A stretch of 64,000 nucleotides of DNA from Gordius sp. MW1 (taxonomy: Eukaryota > Nematomorpha > Gordioida > Gordea > Gordiidae), in the NCBI GenBank assembly GCA_964036665.1, contig OZ038529.1:4758501-4822500 (forward strand), in the 5' to 3' direction. How positions within the stretch are numbered: position 1 is the first letter of the stretch; each line of letters opens with the position of its first letter. The notes below the pieces were generated by a model. It saw nothing but the letters and a program-made list of their open reading frames with translations. It did not search any database and was not told the origin of the DNA. The position numbers and the translations under genes were made by a program. Positions 12,301-27,300 of the stretch are shown here, piece by piece.

Positions 12301-15300
12301 GTCTTGTGTGTGAAAAATGATTAGTATTTTGTTTTTGAAAAATAAAGATTTACCAAAAAATACATCATCTTTGCACACATTCAAACTTGTAATGAAAATA
12401 ATTTTTAAAATATATTTATAAAATCATATATATGCGTGTTTAGGTGTCACCTTGCCGTCTACCTCATGCATTTCCAACACGAAAGATAGCGTTAAATTGA
12501 TGCGACATGAATTATTAGCCGAAATAGAGGAGCTGGGAGACCGTCTTCCCCCCAACACTCTGGATCAATTAATTGAGGAATTGGGTGGGCCCGATCAAGT
12601 TGCAGAGGCAAAAATTTATTAATTTTAATTGTTGTGTTTGTTGATAAAATTTTATTTATATACTAAAAAAGCTTTAGTTAAATTCATGTTTCCAAAATGT
12701 GTTAATTCATCATGATATAGGTACAGTCGAAACTTTTTAATCGCAAATCGGATTATTGCGAAAATCTTTTAATCGCGAAATTAACCGCCATTTTGTTTTT
12801 TTAAACGATAATATTAACAAAAACATCGTTTATTGACAAATCGAAAATATCGTTTTATTGCGAAGCTTAAGAAATGAATATTTAATATAATGTACATATA
12901 CTTTTATTTCCATCGTTTAATCGCGAAATATCGGTTAATCGCGATTTTTTAGGCCCAAGGCTCTGCAATTAAACGGTTTTGACTGTATATGCAAAAGAAA
13001 AAGTGTAGTGTCATTCAATTTCTGTGATATTGTTTAAATTGCATTATCAATGTTGATATAAACGTCAAATTTTTGAATATTTCATTATACTAATGCTGTA
13101 AAACCGCTTGTTTGGCCGACCTTTGGATTTAGAGTCGACTAAGCATAAACAGACCAATGGTGTGGCTAAAATACTTTTAGCCTGTTTATGCGCCTAAGAA
13201 AAACAGATCACAAAAAATTTTGGTCCGTTTATGTTTAGTCGACTGAAACCAAAGCTCGGCCAAACAAAACTCAGCCGTTTTTACAGATTTATACCTCCTC
13301 AACGAGAATCTAATGAGTGTATAACCGACCTTTCAAATTAATATTTTACTTGATAAACATAATAATATGAAAAGAAATTTAAATCACTCTCATGTAAATA
13401 TATAGGAACTCCCACGAATAATATCTCGATTTATTTTTGCTTGCTTTAGATGACTGGAAGAAAGGGGCGTGTCATTACTTTGCCCGATGGCTCCATAGGC
13501 TACCAAACTCGTGGTGAAATAGACGTGCCTTTAGAAGCGTTGAATGTTAAAGAAAAACAGCGCTTCATGGATGGCATCAAAGTTTCGCTCTTTCTAATGA
13601 TAATCCCCTTTTATCGTTGGCCCTGAATTAAGACAAATTTAATGATGATACAAATCCAAACTTCGTCTTTGAGATTTTCAGTTAAAATCTAAGCGTCTCT
13701 AGTATTATATCACTTATAGAGATGGGTTTTCCTCCCGGGAATTTTGGTTAAGGGAATTTTCTCTGGGAAAAAAGGGAAATTTGGGGAAAATACAGGAATT
13801 TAGGGGGATTAAGGGTAAAAATAAGGGAATATAGACATTTTATTCGATAAAAAATGTTTAAGAGGAGGATTCTTTAAAATTAAATGCATTAAGACAAATT
13901 TAATGATGATACAAATCCAAACTTCGTCTTTGAGATTTTCAGTTAAAATCTAAACGTCTTTAGTATATTAGGCTATATCACTTGTAGAGATGAATTTTCC
14001 CCCTGGAATTTTGGTTAAGGGAATTTTCTTTGGAAATAAGTAAAATTTGGGGTAAAAACAGGAATTTAGGGGGATTAACGGTAAAAATAAGGGAATATAG
14101 ACATTTTATTCGATAAAAAATGTTTAAGAGGAGGATTCTTTAAAATTAAATGCAATTTTCCCTGTATAAAACCCCATGTTGCCATCTCTAATCACCTAGC
14201 TTTAGATTATATATCTACAAAAAATGTTTTGCAAAATTTTAGTCATCGAGCCTGTTTGATTGTTGTCCAATTTATAAATTAAACTTTACTTCTACTAAAT
14301 GACTTTTTTATAAACATTATCACTTTATAATGGTATAGCAGCAACCCTTATTTTTTCGAGAAACGTCGTTTAAATTTAAACCCTGATTAAGTTATTTATT
14401 TTTTAAACTTAGAAAATAGCCATCATATCGGAGGCGGCTAGTTCGGGTATATCATTGCAATCCGATAGAAGGGTCATAAATCAGTTGCGTCGGGTTCACA
14501 TTACCTTGGAATTGCCGTGGAGCGCGGACAAAGCCGTTCAACAATTTGGTATATGAAAAATGCTTTTGCAAAATTTATTAAGCATTTTCAAAATTATATA
14601 TATTTTTTTAAAGTCTTTATGAGTAAGGATCGGGGAAATTAATTAGGGCTTGCCTTAATATCGGATTTTGCTGCGCGGCCAAAATTGTCGTACGGGTTAT
14701 AACATAGCCCTGTCTTGACTTCGAATTCACATAAATTTTACATTTTAGACGCATAACATAACAGCGATTTTGTAAGATTTGAAATTTTTCCAACGCTCTA
14801 TTGTTTGTTTATAAATCTTTAGGTATCAGCAAAATTTCGAGGTATTCTTAAGAGTTAAAATAAGCAAAAAAACGTTTTTAACTATCAAAAAACAAAATAT
14901 CAATAATTTTACAACTGAGTTTGACCCATGAAATTGAATCGGATATTTGGACAATGATAAATTCGCGCGATTGGAACTGAATCCGATATGAAGACAAGCC
15001 CTTAATTTAAAATTTAACAAATATTACACATCCCTTTATCTAACGGACATTTATAGAAATTCATGTTTATGATAGATGCATGTTGATAATTATTTTGTTT
15101 TATGTTTCCCTCATTGAGATTTAAATGTTTTATTTTGTGTGTGTGGTTTAATTTGTGCTGCCAGGCCGAACGCATCGCTCTAATCAAGTCAGCGCCCCGG
15201 AATACATATTTCTCATTTCGGAATTGGCTGGGGAAAGGCGGTTCGCTTCCATAGTGGCAAAACGCTTAGAATCTCTGGTATGGTTTCTAGAAAACAATTG

Positions 15301-18300
15301 GTTAAAATTGCTTGGAATCTATTATATTTAGTTATTCCTTCCAATTGGTCTAGCTTAAGTTAAAAGAATTTAAGTTTTTTTAAACTCTCTCCGTTTTACA
15401 TAACTTAGGCTAAATTGAATTAATTTAACTTTTTTTTACATTTTAAGAGTTTACGAATGCTCTTACTAAAAATCTTATTCTAAAATTTGTGCATTTAAGC
15501 GCCTTTCGTTTAACTAACGAGATTGACCGTCTCACTAAACTAATTTTTGATAGTAAATGGCCATATTTCTTTGAAAATTTATTATTATTATTAAGATCTA
15601 TTGTTCTTTTGCTAACGCGTTTGGCTAAGGAGAATAAATAATTTGTAGGCTTTTTGTTCAAGCTGATATATGTGTTTTCATTAAGGGTGCCCTTACGCAC
15701 GGCGATAGAAGAGCTACGGAAACGCGAGACCTTAGTCAATTCAATTTCGACAACAAAGTATATAAGCACGTTTATAACACTTTTGAGCGTTAGTTTTCTC
15801 AAAAAAATCCTTAAAAATCACGTGTTTCACTAAAAATTGCACTTTTACGCCTACCATATTTATGTTTATATCGAAACCTTGTTTGAAACGGGGTAGGCGT
15901 GCCACAAAAAGTAGACGTCTCTTTTTGACACATTTGCTCAAAATTACTGTTTCATAAAATTTTGAAGTCGTCGCATTCATTATAAGACCACCCGGCTGCA
16001 CAAAATGATGACGTTGGAATATGTTGAAACTACTCATTATTTGGAATAGCTATAAGTGTAGGATCTCTCTAATTTTAGGGCTGCTTTAATCAACTTTGTT
16101 GAAACATTATTAATAATTTTAATAGTTAAAATGCCATTTTTGTATTTTCTTATAATGTGGTAATTAGAGCCCAGCAAGGTGAAATTTCCTCGACCCGAGC
16201 CTGACCTCTCAATTTTTAATTTGCCCGGCCCGCGAAAGATTTTTTATTTTTGGCCCGACCCGATTTTTTAATATGAGCCCGATTGCCCAAGCCTGGCCCG
16301 ACACTCGATCGGGTTAGGCTTCGAGTAACCCCTGCAGGGCTCTAGTGGTAACCCATTCGAGTCAGACTTTTTTTGAAGATATCTACGATTAGCTTAGTTT
16401 CCCAAATCATGACCCCACTTTAGTTGTTATTATATATGTCATATGACTGATTGAAAGCAATTATGAATTCACATTTATCTCCTTTACGAAAATTTAAGTA
16501 CGGACGAATGGCACTAGACAGCGTTATGCGGAGCATACTCACACCCTCCGTCGCTTTCGTAGAACCGCCTTCCGATTACGGCAAAAACTTTTTCAACGGT
16601 ATGTCTTAAGTTTACAACACTACCATGGGCGTAGCCAGGATTGGAATTAGGGAGGGGGGCAATAATAATTTAGGGAGGGGCAAAATAACATTTTTTTTTA
16701 AATTTAGCCATAATTTAATAAAATTTCTAAGATTTTTTGGATTTAGGAGAGAGGGGGGGGGGAAGGCAGTGGCTCCTCCCTGCCACCCCCTGTCTACGCC
16801 CATGGAGATTTGTTTTTAGAGACTAAAATACCGCCAGGAGAATAGAACATTTTTACATAGCCTAGATGTTTTCTGTAAAAACTGCTGTTGGACTTTTGGT
16901 TCTAGTCGACTAAACATAAACGGACCACTTTAGGCTTAGGCGACATTTGGAAAACAGACCATAGTCGACCGTTAATCCTAGTAAAACCAAAGGTTGACCA
17001 AACAAAGCAACCCAGCCCTTTTTATATCACAAATGTTCACTGGATCCACATTTTATTAATTTAATGGAGGGTTTTAATCAACATTTTAGCTTAAATTGTT
17101 ATTTTTTTAATAAAAGTAAAATTATGAAATCTTTTATATAACGGTTATTATAAATAATTGAATGAAGAATTATATTTGTGTTAGATGCCAGGGAAGGCTT
17201 AATCGCGGTGGGTATGATTATAAAAGAGCACCAAGGAGGCTACACGCTGGACAAAGGTGAAACTTTCAAATTTTCATAAAGCCTAGTTAATGCTTTCAAC
17301 ATTGACACATTTTTAATTATAACATGGCCCAATCTATGGGCATAGCCATGATCGAAATTAGATGGTAGAAATAATGATTTGGGGAGGGGCAAAAGATCAA
17401 TTTTTTTTAAATTTTAGATATAAAACTAAAATATTAGATTTAACCTTTCTCTGCCCCGTTTTGTACATTTTTTTCGCAAATACTCCTCTTACACTAACCG
17501 CCTGAACTTAAGGTGAGGGCAAGATTTATGTTGATTGGGCCTTGTATCCAATTGACCAATTTCGTACAAATATTGGATTTGAAATACATAAAAATTAAGG
17601 AGTAAAATCGTGTGCCGCCTTCATGATTTGCCTTATTTAACACAATTTTTGTTTTCAATGTACGGATTATTGATACATAAAGTTTAGGTTAAACCCAAAA
17701 GTCTGCGAAGTAATTAGTTGGAATTTATGTGGCGGTGTTGAAAATATTTATAAAGACCGTTTTTAAGCTAGGCTCTAATTATCTCGGTGATTATATTCAA
17801 TGGTGGCAGGCACCCTTATGAAAATTACGCTTAAAATTTAAATTGTTTAGAAAGAATATTTAGAACCTTATCTCCACATTTTTTTTGTTTTAAATAAGAA
17901 TTATTCCAAATTATTAACTTTAAAAACGAATTTTATTATGCTTGATCAAATATTTATCGAGAAAATTGTAAAAAAAACACTTTTTTTCGTTTCGGTTGTC
18001 GCAGATTATTCCAACATAGTTAAATTTCTCAATCGACTCTTGGGTCTGAAAGTTAAACTGCAAAACGCGTTATTTCAGTACTTCACAGACACCCTAAACG
18101 CCTACATTTTAGACGCCAAAAGGACGGGCAAATGGGACATGGGCATCTTAGGTAATCTTCTTCTATATAAAAATGAAACTATGTATATATGTGTGTATAT
18201 ATGCCGCCACCAATTTTGGAAAACTACCAGACCGATTTGGCTCAAAATTTCACAGTTTATTCCTGACACTCCGGAGCATGTTTTAAGATTTGTTCGAGCC

Positions 18301-21300
18301 AAATCGGTCCAGTAGTTTTCGAGTATTCGTACGCCTTGCACTGTATACGGAAATAGAACAAAAGAAGTAAAACATATAGACGACATCAAACTTTATTTTT
18401 ACTTCAATAACCGCTTTATCATCATATATGCCCTAAAGTTCCAACATAATTTAATACACCCAGGGTAAATGGCAAAACAACGTTTGCCGGGTTCATCTAC
18501 TCTATATATAAATTTCATCATTAAACACAATCGCATTCTTCTTATACGCTCTAAACTAAATACCAAAGGAAAAAAATGGGAAAAATTACCATATAACCAT
18601 AGACTGCTCATGTCATATGTTTCAATGGTAAAATATGTACCCTTAAGTCCACCATTTTAAATTTAACTATCTCCCATGTTTTTCTACAATGTACCCCATT
18701 GTTAAAAGAGAAAAGGTGAATTTACTTTCTTCATTATGTAATAAATTAAAAATTTATAAAATGTCGGTGGCTCTGTATTGCTTCAATACCACAGTATTAT
18801 TTTTCTTTTCTGCGAATTTTGTAAATGATATACATTTTAAAATGCTTTTTTTAATGCTTAACCACTTCAATATGTTTTATTACTTTTTAAAATTACACTA
18901 ATAATTAACCAAAATTACTAAAATCTAAATGTCCTTCCCTTATTTGTGCACATTTCAAAATGGCGGAAAAACGGGACACTTATTTAATGTCGATGAGCAG
19001 TCTATCAAGAGTCTATGGTTTGACCGATCCCATCTTCGTTTGAACTAGAAATTATCTTGTGACTGACTCGGAAATTTAGTTTGACAACTGATTTGCTTTA
19101 TTTAGGTATTCTATGTCTGCAAATGTGTTTATAAATTAAGTGTTTTTTGTTTCCAGCTTATATAAAAGTGATTCAATTGAAAACCCTACTGACTTGCAAA
19201 GTCTTTTTTTTCATACGGCTTTAAGTGAAGTTTAATGTAAAAAAATCATGATTTCAAAGTTATTTATCGCTCAGGTGGTTGTTATGTCGGTTTCGGGATA
19301 GCGCGCATCACTTCATTTATAATGATAGCTTGCTGACCTATTTTTGTATCAATTTAAATCGTTTACTTATTTTCAAAAATGAACTTGATTCCAATGTTTC
19401 AAACAATTTTTTTTATAAAAGTTGCTGAAATAATCCTAAATGTGTTTTAACTACGCCTGAACGATATTCGTCTAATAAACTGAAGATTCGGATTCGAAAG
19501 AAATTTAAAGATTTGAATACGAACATGTTTTAAGTAATTTATAAAACACTACAAATACATTTCAAAAATTTATTTAAAAATATATTAAACACAAATAAAT
19601 TGAATACGGAACTATAATAGGCGAAAGAAATATATTTGTCCAATAATTAAGCAGTGTTTTTCAGCCAATTTTTGAGGCAAATTATTTTTCTAATATTTTT
19701 TTCCTTAAAGGATTGTTTATGTTTAGTTAATAAATTGGTCCCGGTGGAAAATATTTTTTCACGCGGCGTAGATGATCCAGGCACAGAATATTCTTCGCAA
19801 AATTTTGGATTGCTGGAAACCGTCTTTCATTCGATCTCCACCATTGTAAAGGATCAGCACATGATCCAGCACGGGGTTCAGATAAAAACGTTTCAAGGCA
19901 ATTTTTATTGCTGTCCGACTTGAATAGTTGATTTAGACTTGTTAAATCATTAGTTATTATTACAAAATCAACACCCTGACTCCCTAGGGCAGTTTCGAGA
20001 TGATACTTGATTTCGCTCAAAGATACCTATATTGTTTTCTGATGACAAACATTCAAAATATTGAATCTTAAGCCTGGGATCGATCAACAACACTTGTCAG
20101 AATAGCTATCTTTTCATTACACATCATATATTTTTGGATTTTTAGGTTAGCATCAATTCCTGCTAACTTTTCTATTAATTGGTAATAAATTGGTAAAACC
20201 AAGTTCGTTGTTGGATATTGCCCCCCACATACTAGATTGGTTGCATCGTAAAATGGAAAAAGTATCCCTTTGACTTTCTCTATTTCTTCCCATTCATTAC
20301 CAGAAAGTAATTCTTCCTTATAGAATTTAAATGCCAAATCATCTAATGCTTGTCTCATTAAATAATCCTTTTCTATCATTGTATATGTGCTATTCCACCT
20401 GACACCATGTCAAGTTTTACTTTTATATAGTTAAGAGGTGGTTCAAACTCCTGACATATGACCTTCAATCTTGATATATTCTTTGGGTGCCTTGCAATTT
20501 TTATTAATGTCCTAGTTTGATTAAATTGTGATTTACATTCTCAAGAACTTGTTTTGCTGCAAAATTTATTCTGTGACCCATACATCAAACACCCACTATT
20601 TGCAATGATGGATATTTTTTTGAGAGGATCTCAATAAACCTAATATTATTTCTAGCATTATCTAAAATGATACAACAATCTTTTAAAGTTATAGCATTGT
20701 TATTTTAAATAGATATAAAAACATTACAGATGTTTTGTATTGAATGCTGTCAATGAAAGTATAGCAATCTATAATTATATTTTCCAACTCCCTTTTATCA
20801 TTAATAAAGTGGGTTGTTAAAGCAAGGAAGGGGACTCCTATAGGAGATACCCATATGTCAATGGTGTAGTTTAGTTGTGAAGTCACTTCGGACAGTCTTG
20901 ATTTGATCTTGTTAGAAGTTTCTAAATAAATATCATTTAGATATTTCTTCATTACACCTTTAGAAGAAATTTGTAAATTTGCATTCCTATATTTCACGAT
21001 TAAAGGCTATATGTAAAGATAAAGAATTTGTACCACCAATTAATTACGTAAAGGCCAAACTTGACATAGTAGTCAGGTAGAACGGCACCTATATAATGAA
21101 AGAAGAGGCTATTTTAGTAAGGGAGGCATTGGATTTGGCCTTTAAATTCCTCTTAAAAGAATCACTATCCAACATTGAATGGGAACAAATTGAAAAGGTT
21201 AATTTGATACTTTTTCCCCTTTACAGTGCAACTAATTTAATATCCGGGGGGGGGACAAATCCCACAATGAACTTAGTATAACCGGTATATTATCAATTTG

Positions 21301-24300
21301 ACCTAGAAGTTCTTGCTGTCAGGATGGCTTTCAATAAGAACATAGTCTTATTAACGAGTGTCGTCGATTTAAGGCTCTAATTTTGAGTGCTTATCACCAA
21401 TACATGGCATCTATAGAGAATTTAATAGGAAGTCAGCCCGATTTTGTATCGACTAGCAAGGTATCAACACTGGATCGGCTATTAAGAGCGACACTGCGAA
21501 GTCTCCTTTGGATCCATTTTTGCACAAACCACGTGTGGTCTCCAATGTTGAGCTTTTACATGGTGGAAATCGAATCAACGTCGTTTTCCAGCCATTTAAA
21601 AATTGGCATAAAATCTTCTCTCTATACCTGGATCATTTACCCTGCCGAAAAAATATTTTCGGCCGGAACCATTTTATTGACCAAACACAAGCAATCATTT
21701 AAATAAGAAAGTGTTTAGAACATAATTAGCCATAAAAGTTCGCTAAAAACGGTTCTCAATTGTTTTACACATATCGCCATAGTTTTTGTTCGCCTTTAAT
21801 ATTTATATTTTCAATGTGTGTATTTTTTTAAAATCTTTTAAAAGAATTTTTTAAATTTATATGCAAATTAAAAATCACAGGAACCTTTTTATTGTGTTTA
21901 TTATTAATTTTAAAAATTTTTTAATATATATTCGAATCGATTTCGAATCCTTAAATTTTTTTAAAATCGAAATTTAATCTTAATTTCAATATTCGACGAT
22001 TCTCGAATCGAATATTTTTTTAAAAAAAAATCGAATCCAAATCGATACCAAAAATATTCGATTCGATTCGAAATCCACAGGCGTAGTTTTAGCCCATCAA
22101 GACCGGACAAAATTTTCGTAGAAGCCTCTTTTTAACGAAAAAAGGGAGCCAATTAATTAGCTAACGATGAGATAGTTCACGAGGTAAATCACATCTTAAG
22201 CTTTGATAAAAATTAAATTTGATAATTTCCAAAGGCTTTAATTACGCAAATTTTAAGGCTTAATAAGGTGTATTTGCGTATATGATAAATTCGACGCTAG
22301 GCTTTTATGGTGTAAGAGGGTAATTTCCTGGTTCGCATTTTTTCAGGCATGATTTTACTCGCCAATAATTTTTTCCATCAAAAATCATGTTAAATATATT
22401 GTAGATTTTGGGACGAGCGGGGATTCCGTTATACCGTTGCGTAAGCAAACTTTTCACTTCCACACCTCCCGGGGCGTCGTATCTACCCAATTGTGGTGCT
22501 TTCAAGTGCAACGCGGTCTCCCTTGGGACGCTGCAACCAAATTGTATCGGGAACAACAAGATTTGGAAGATGGATTTTTCGTTTCTAAACAAGTAAATTC
22601 CCTCCCCCCCCCCCCCTTTCACAATCAAGCTGAAATCAAAGTCTAGCCCGATCTGCTTTGATAAATGGGTTTTTAAGTGGCGATTCAGAAGTGTTATTAA
22701 ATTTTAGCATGCAATTTTATAAATTTTTAGCGCATTGAAGGGAAGTTATTTAGTAATAGGGAAGGTTTAATGATCGGGCCTGATAGGCACCCTTATATTA
22801 ACACATGTAGTGTCTTTGCAATGGTAGAATGTCACTCTCGCCTTTACTTCTACTTTTGTAATATAATTTTTGAGTCAATTAAGCCAACCCAAAGTTTTCT
22901 AATTATATGGTCTTGTCGGACTCATAAAAAGGTTAAAATAAAAAGTGGTGAATGATATTACAATATCAAGTAAATTGAGTTAATGGGTACGTCGATAGAC
23001 AGATAAAGATGGAGAAACAATAGTCAATAAAAACTGGTCGGGGAAAAGTTTATAAACCCTAACAAAAATATTGGGTTCATGGGCACAGCCGGGGGGGGGG
23101 GCAGGGAGGCGGCTGCCTTCCCCCTCTATCCAGAAATTCTTCAAAGTTTTTAATAAATATGGTTCAAATTTCAAAAAAATTTATTTTGCCCCTCCATAAA
23201 TGATTATTACCCCTCCCCTCTGTTTTAATCCTGACTACGCCCCTACCGGTGTTACTAAGAACTAGTGTCGTAAAAACGGCTGGGTTTTGTTTGGTCGACC
23301 TTTAGTTTTAGTCGACTAAAGATAGACAGACCTGAGATTTTTGGCAAGTTTTTCTTAGTAGACGCCGACTTAACTTCGTAAATAGACCGAAATTCTTTGG
23401 TTTGCTCGTGTTAAGTCGACTAAACACAAAGGTCAACCAAACAAAACCCAGCCGTTTTCACAACACTATTATATACCGCTGTCTTTGTATGTTTTAGGTC
23501 AAGAATGGAATTTACGTTCCCATATTGGCTCTGTCTCATGCTTCGCGCAAAAATGCCGGTGGGCCTAGCGATTCGCAAAAGGGCGACAACAAACTTTTCA
23601 ACATATACCGTCCCAACACGGGCTTGCAGGGGAAGATGGAAACTCTGGCTAACCTGATGAAAAAATATCGAAAAGTAGTGTTTTTTTGTTGTAACTGTTA
23701 TCTGCATTTTTGAAATTTTTCTTTAAATTGTATGTTATATATGGTCGAACTTTAATGTATTTTGAATAATAACTTTGGGCTTTTAAGATTACTAATTTTA
23801 GAATTTTTTTTTTTGATATAGTGTATACATATAGTTTAAGTCATAATTTCAAAAAATAAAGAATAACCGTGAGAAGGACCATAATTTGTATTTTGCCCTG
23901 TATAGGTTCCACCACAAGAGGCCGAATCTCATTGGAATGCCATATTTACATCATCCCTAAATCAATGCAGCCACGTCCTATGGTAAATTATGTTTTAGCC
24001 TTTTATTCTAAACGTAATCTATGTATTTAGTATAAATATAATTACTTTTTAATTAATTTTAATAAGCAGGTTTTTGATCTGATGATGCCGAGAGACCATG
24101 GGCGTAGCCAAGGGGGGGGCACAAGGACTGTCCCCTTCTAAATCCAAAAAATTGTTGAAATTTATTAAAATTATGGCTAATATTTTGAAAAATAATCATT
24201 TTGCCCCTTCCTAAATCATTATTCTTCTTCTTCTTCATCGTTTTAAGGCCGTTTTCCAGGATCTCCTGGGTTAGCCTGTTTTCCCCTAATGCATTTCCTC

Positions 24301-27300
24301 CATTTTATCCGATCAAGAGAATCCTGTTTTGTCAGACCCATTGCTTCCATGTCGGTTGCTAGGACAGAGGCCCATGTTGATTTCGGCCTCCCGCGCGGTT
24401 TCTTTCCAGATACCTCCAGGGAAGTACATCTCTTCACCCAGTCGTCGTCATTCTTCCGCTCCACATGTCCAAACCATCTTAGCCTGTTTTTCCGGATGAC
24501 CTCGTTGATTGGCTCGATCCCGGTTCTTTCTCTGAGACTATTGCTTGTTATTCTTTCCCGTAGCGACACGTTTGACATCCATCTTATCATGCGCATTTCT
24601 GTGCTTTCCAATTTGGCTTTATGTATCGACATTAATGGCCACGTTTCGCTACCATATACAAGACAACTTCTAATACATGCCGCGTAGACTTTACCCTTTA
24701 AAGTGAGTGAAACACCTTTTCCGGTCAAAAGAGGGGCCATCTCTCTAAACTTCTTCCAGGCTTGTCGTATCCTTGCTGTAACTGCCGAGTCAACATTCCC
24801 ATCTGCACTTAAAGAGTCCCCGAGATAGGTCAAGGTGTTAACTTTTCCTAGCGTCTCCCCATTACTGATGTTAAAGTCGGTTATGGCATTATCCGGTGGA
24901 GGTCCTGTCACGCAGGGCTTGCAGCTAAAAGTACGGCTTGCCAATAAAAGACTTCCTTTCACACCGCTACATTTTTTGTGGACCCATCCTAGGCATTTTG
25001 TACATTGTATAGAGTTGCTAGCAACTCCTTTGTAACATACGCTACAGGGCCAGGCGCAAGTTGTCTCGGCGCTCTTCATACTTTTCCCGCCAAACATCAC
25101 CTTTGTTTTTCCCAAGTTAACTTTTAAGCCCTTTTTCTCCATTCCGTTTTTCCATTTTTGTATCTTAGTAAAGAGATCAGCCTCACTCTCAGCCATTATC
25201 AAGAGATCATCGGCGTATAAAAGTTCCCATGGGAGTCCATCTCGCAGTTCTTTTGTCACCACCTCCATTACGAGTATGAAAAGTAGGGGGCTTAAAACGG
25301 AACCTTGGTGTAGCCCAACCTTCACTTCAAAGCTTTCGCTATCGCCATCATGGGTCCTCACTGCTGTTTGAGATTCGTCATACATAACCATCACAGCCGT
25401 AACCAACCATTCTTCCACACCTGTTTTCCTAAGAGCCCATTTTACAACTTCCCGCGGCACCCGATCGAACGCTTTCTCTAGGTCTACAAAAGCGTAGTAT
25501 AGTCTTTTCCCTTTTGCTTGGTGTTTTTCTTGCATCTGTCGTACTATAAAGATGGCATCGGTGGTCCCTTTCCCTGGTTTAAATCCGAACTGGATTGCGT
25601 CGACGTTTGTTCCCGGATTCTTTTCTCGAGCACCCTCTCGATAACTTTCATAGTTTGGTCAAGGAGCTTAATAGCCCGATATGATCCGCAGTCAAGTGGG
25701 TCGCCTTTTCCTTTGTAGATTGGTAGAAGAATGCTCTTTTTCCAGTCGCTAGGTAAAGTCCCTTCCTGAATTATGGCATTACACAGCTGTGTAAGCCAAA
25801 CGACTCCCAAATGTCCAGAAGCTTTTACCATCTCCGCCACTATTCCTGTTGGGCCTGCCGCTTTACCTTGTTTCGTTTTCTTTATGGCACGCTGGATTTC
25901 GTCAGTCCCAATCCAGCAGCAGGGTCCCTCCACTTTATCACAAACAACGTCATTGTCCCAGGTATTCTCTTCGTTTAAGAGTCGTTTCATGTAGTCTTTC
26001 CAAACTTTTTTGATTCCATCGCCATGGGAGATGATGTTACCCGCCGGCGTTTTAACACATTTAGTCGCCACAACATCGAGTCGTTCTTTCGCCATTTGTT
26101 TGGCTACACGAAACATGTTTTTCTTCCCTTCCTCTGAGTCAAGGCGTAGAGCAAACTCGCATCTTTTTGTTTCCTTTATTCTGGCGACGGTCCTTCTTGC
26201 AATTCTTTTAGCCTCTTGATACATAACCTTATCGCACCTTTGTTGAGATTCATGCCAGACTTTATAGCAACGCCTTTTATCTTCGATAGCTTTCGCCGCC
26301 TCAGAGTTCCACCACCAAGTTTCCTTATGTCTTGGGGGCCCCTTTGTCCAACCACAAACGCGCGATGTTGTGTCAAGCCAAGCATTCTTCAATAGCCGTC
26401 TATTTGTCGTTTAAGTTCTTCGCCATCGCCACTGAGGATCCATCAAGTGCTTCGGCAAAATCCCTCTTTTGAGTATCATCTTTCAAACACCACACCTTGA
26501 GTCTCGGGATATAGCGTTTCTTTGGATTTATAAGCCCCTTCATTACGAGATCCCCAACAATAAGACGGTGTTGTGTCACGCATTCTTCCCCAGGGACAAC
26601 CTTGACGTTTTTCACCATACATCTGTCCGATTTTTTGACCATCATATAATCGACAGTACTTTTGAGGGTACCCGATTCATAGGTTATAAGCTTCCTGTCT
26701 TCTTTCTTGAAGAAAGTATTGCATATAACCATCTGAGTAGCGTCCCCAAAATCCAGAATGCGTTCCCCCTCCGTGTTCCTGGTTCCGTAGCTGTGACCAC
26801 CATGGACACCTTCATAACCATCGATATTCGCGCCAACATGTCCGTTTAGATCCCCGCCTAAAATAATAGATTCTTGAAGGTGGGAAGTAATTTCCATCAG
26901 ACGATCCCAAAAAAAGTCTTTCTCTTCATCGCTTCTTCCTACTTGAGGGGCGTAGGCCGATATAACGTTGTATAGCCTTTCCATCGCCATCTTTATAACT
27001 ATGATCCTGTCATTCCATCGCTTGACATCGATAACTTTGTCCACCCATTTCTCAGCAACTTTCCATCCTTGTGCCCTTGCCAGTAGAATTTATACCGCGC
27101 ACCAATGGCTCCCATCATCCTAGCACCCTCTCCTTTCCACCTTGTCTCCTGTATGCAGCATATATCTATCCTTCTCCGATTGAGTGCTTCCACTACCTCG
27201 CCCTCTCTTCCCGTCATACTCCCTATGTTCCAGGTAGCAACCCTTAGCGTGTCGCCTTTAGACCGGCCTCCTCGAATATTTTCAAGTCGATGACCATCAT

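Noticed and set aside
15443..16037. Minus-strand frames of 119 and 98 codons
   Set aside because: They overlap the sno exon at 15686-15757 antisense and show no family features.
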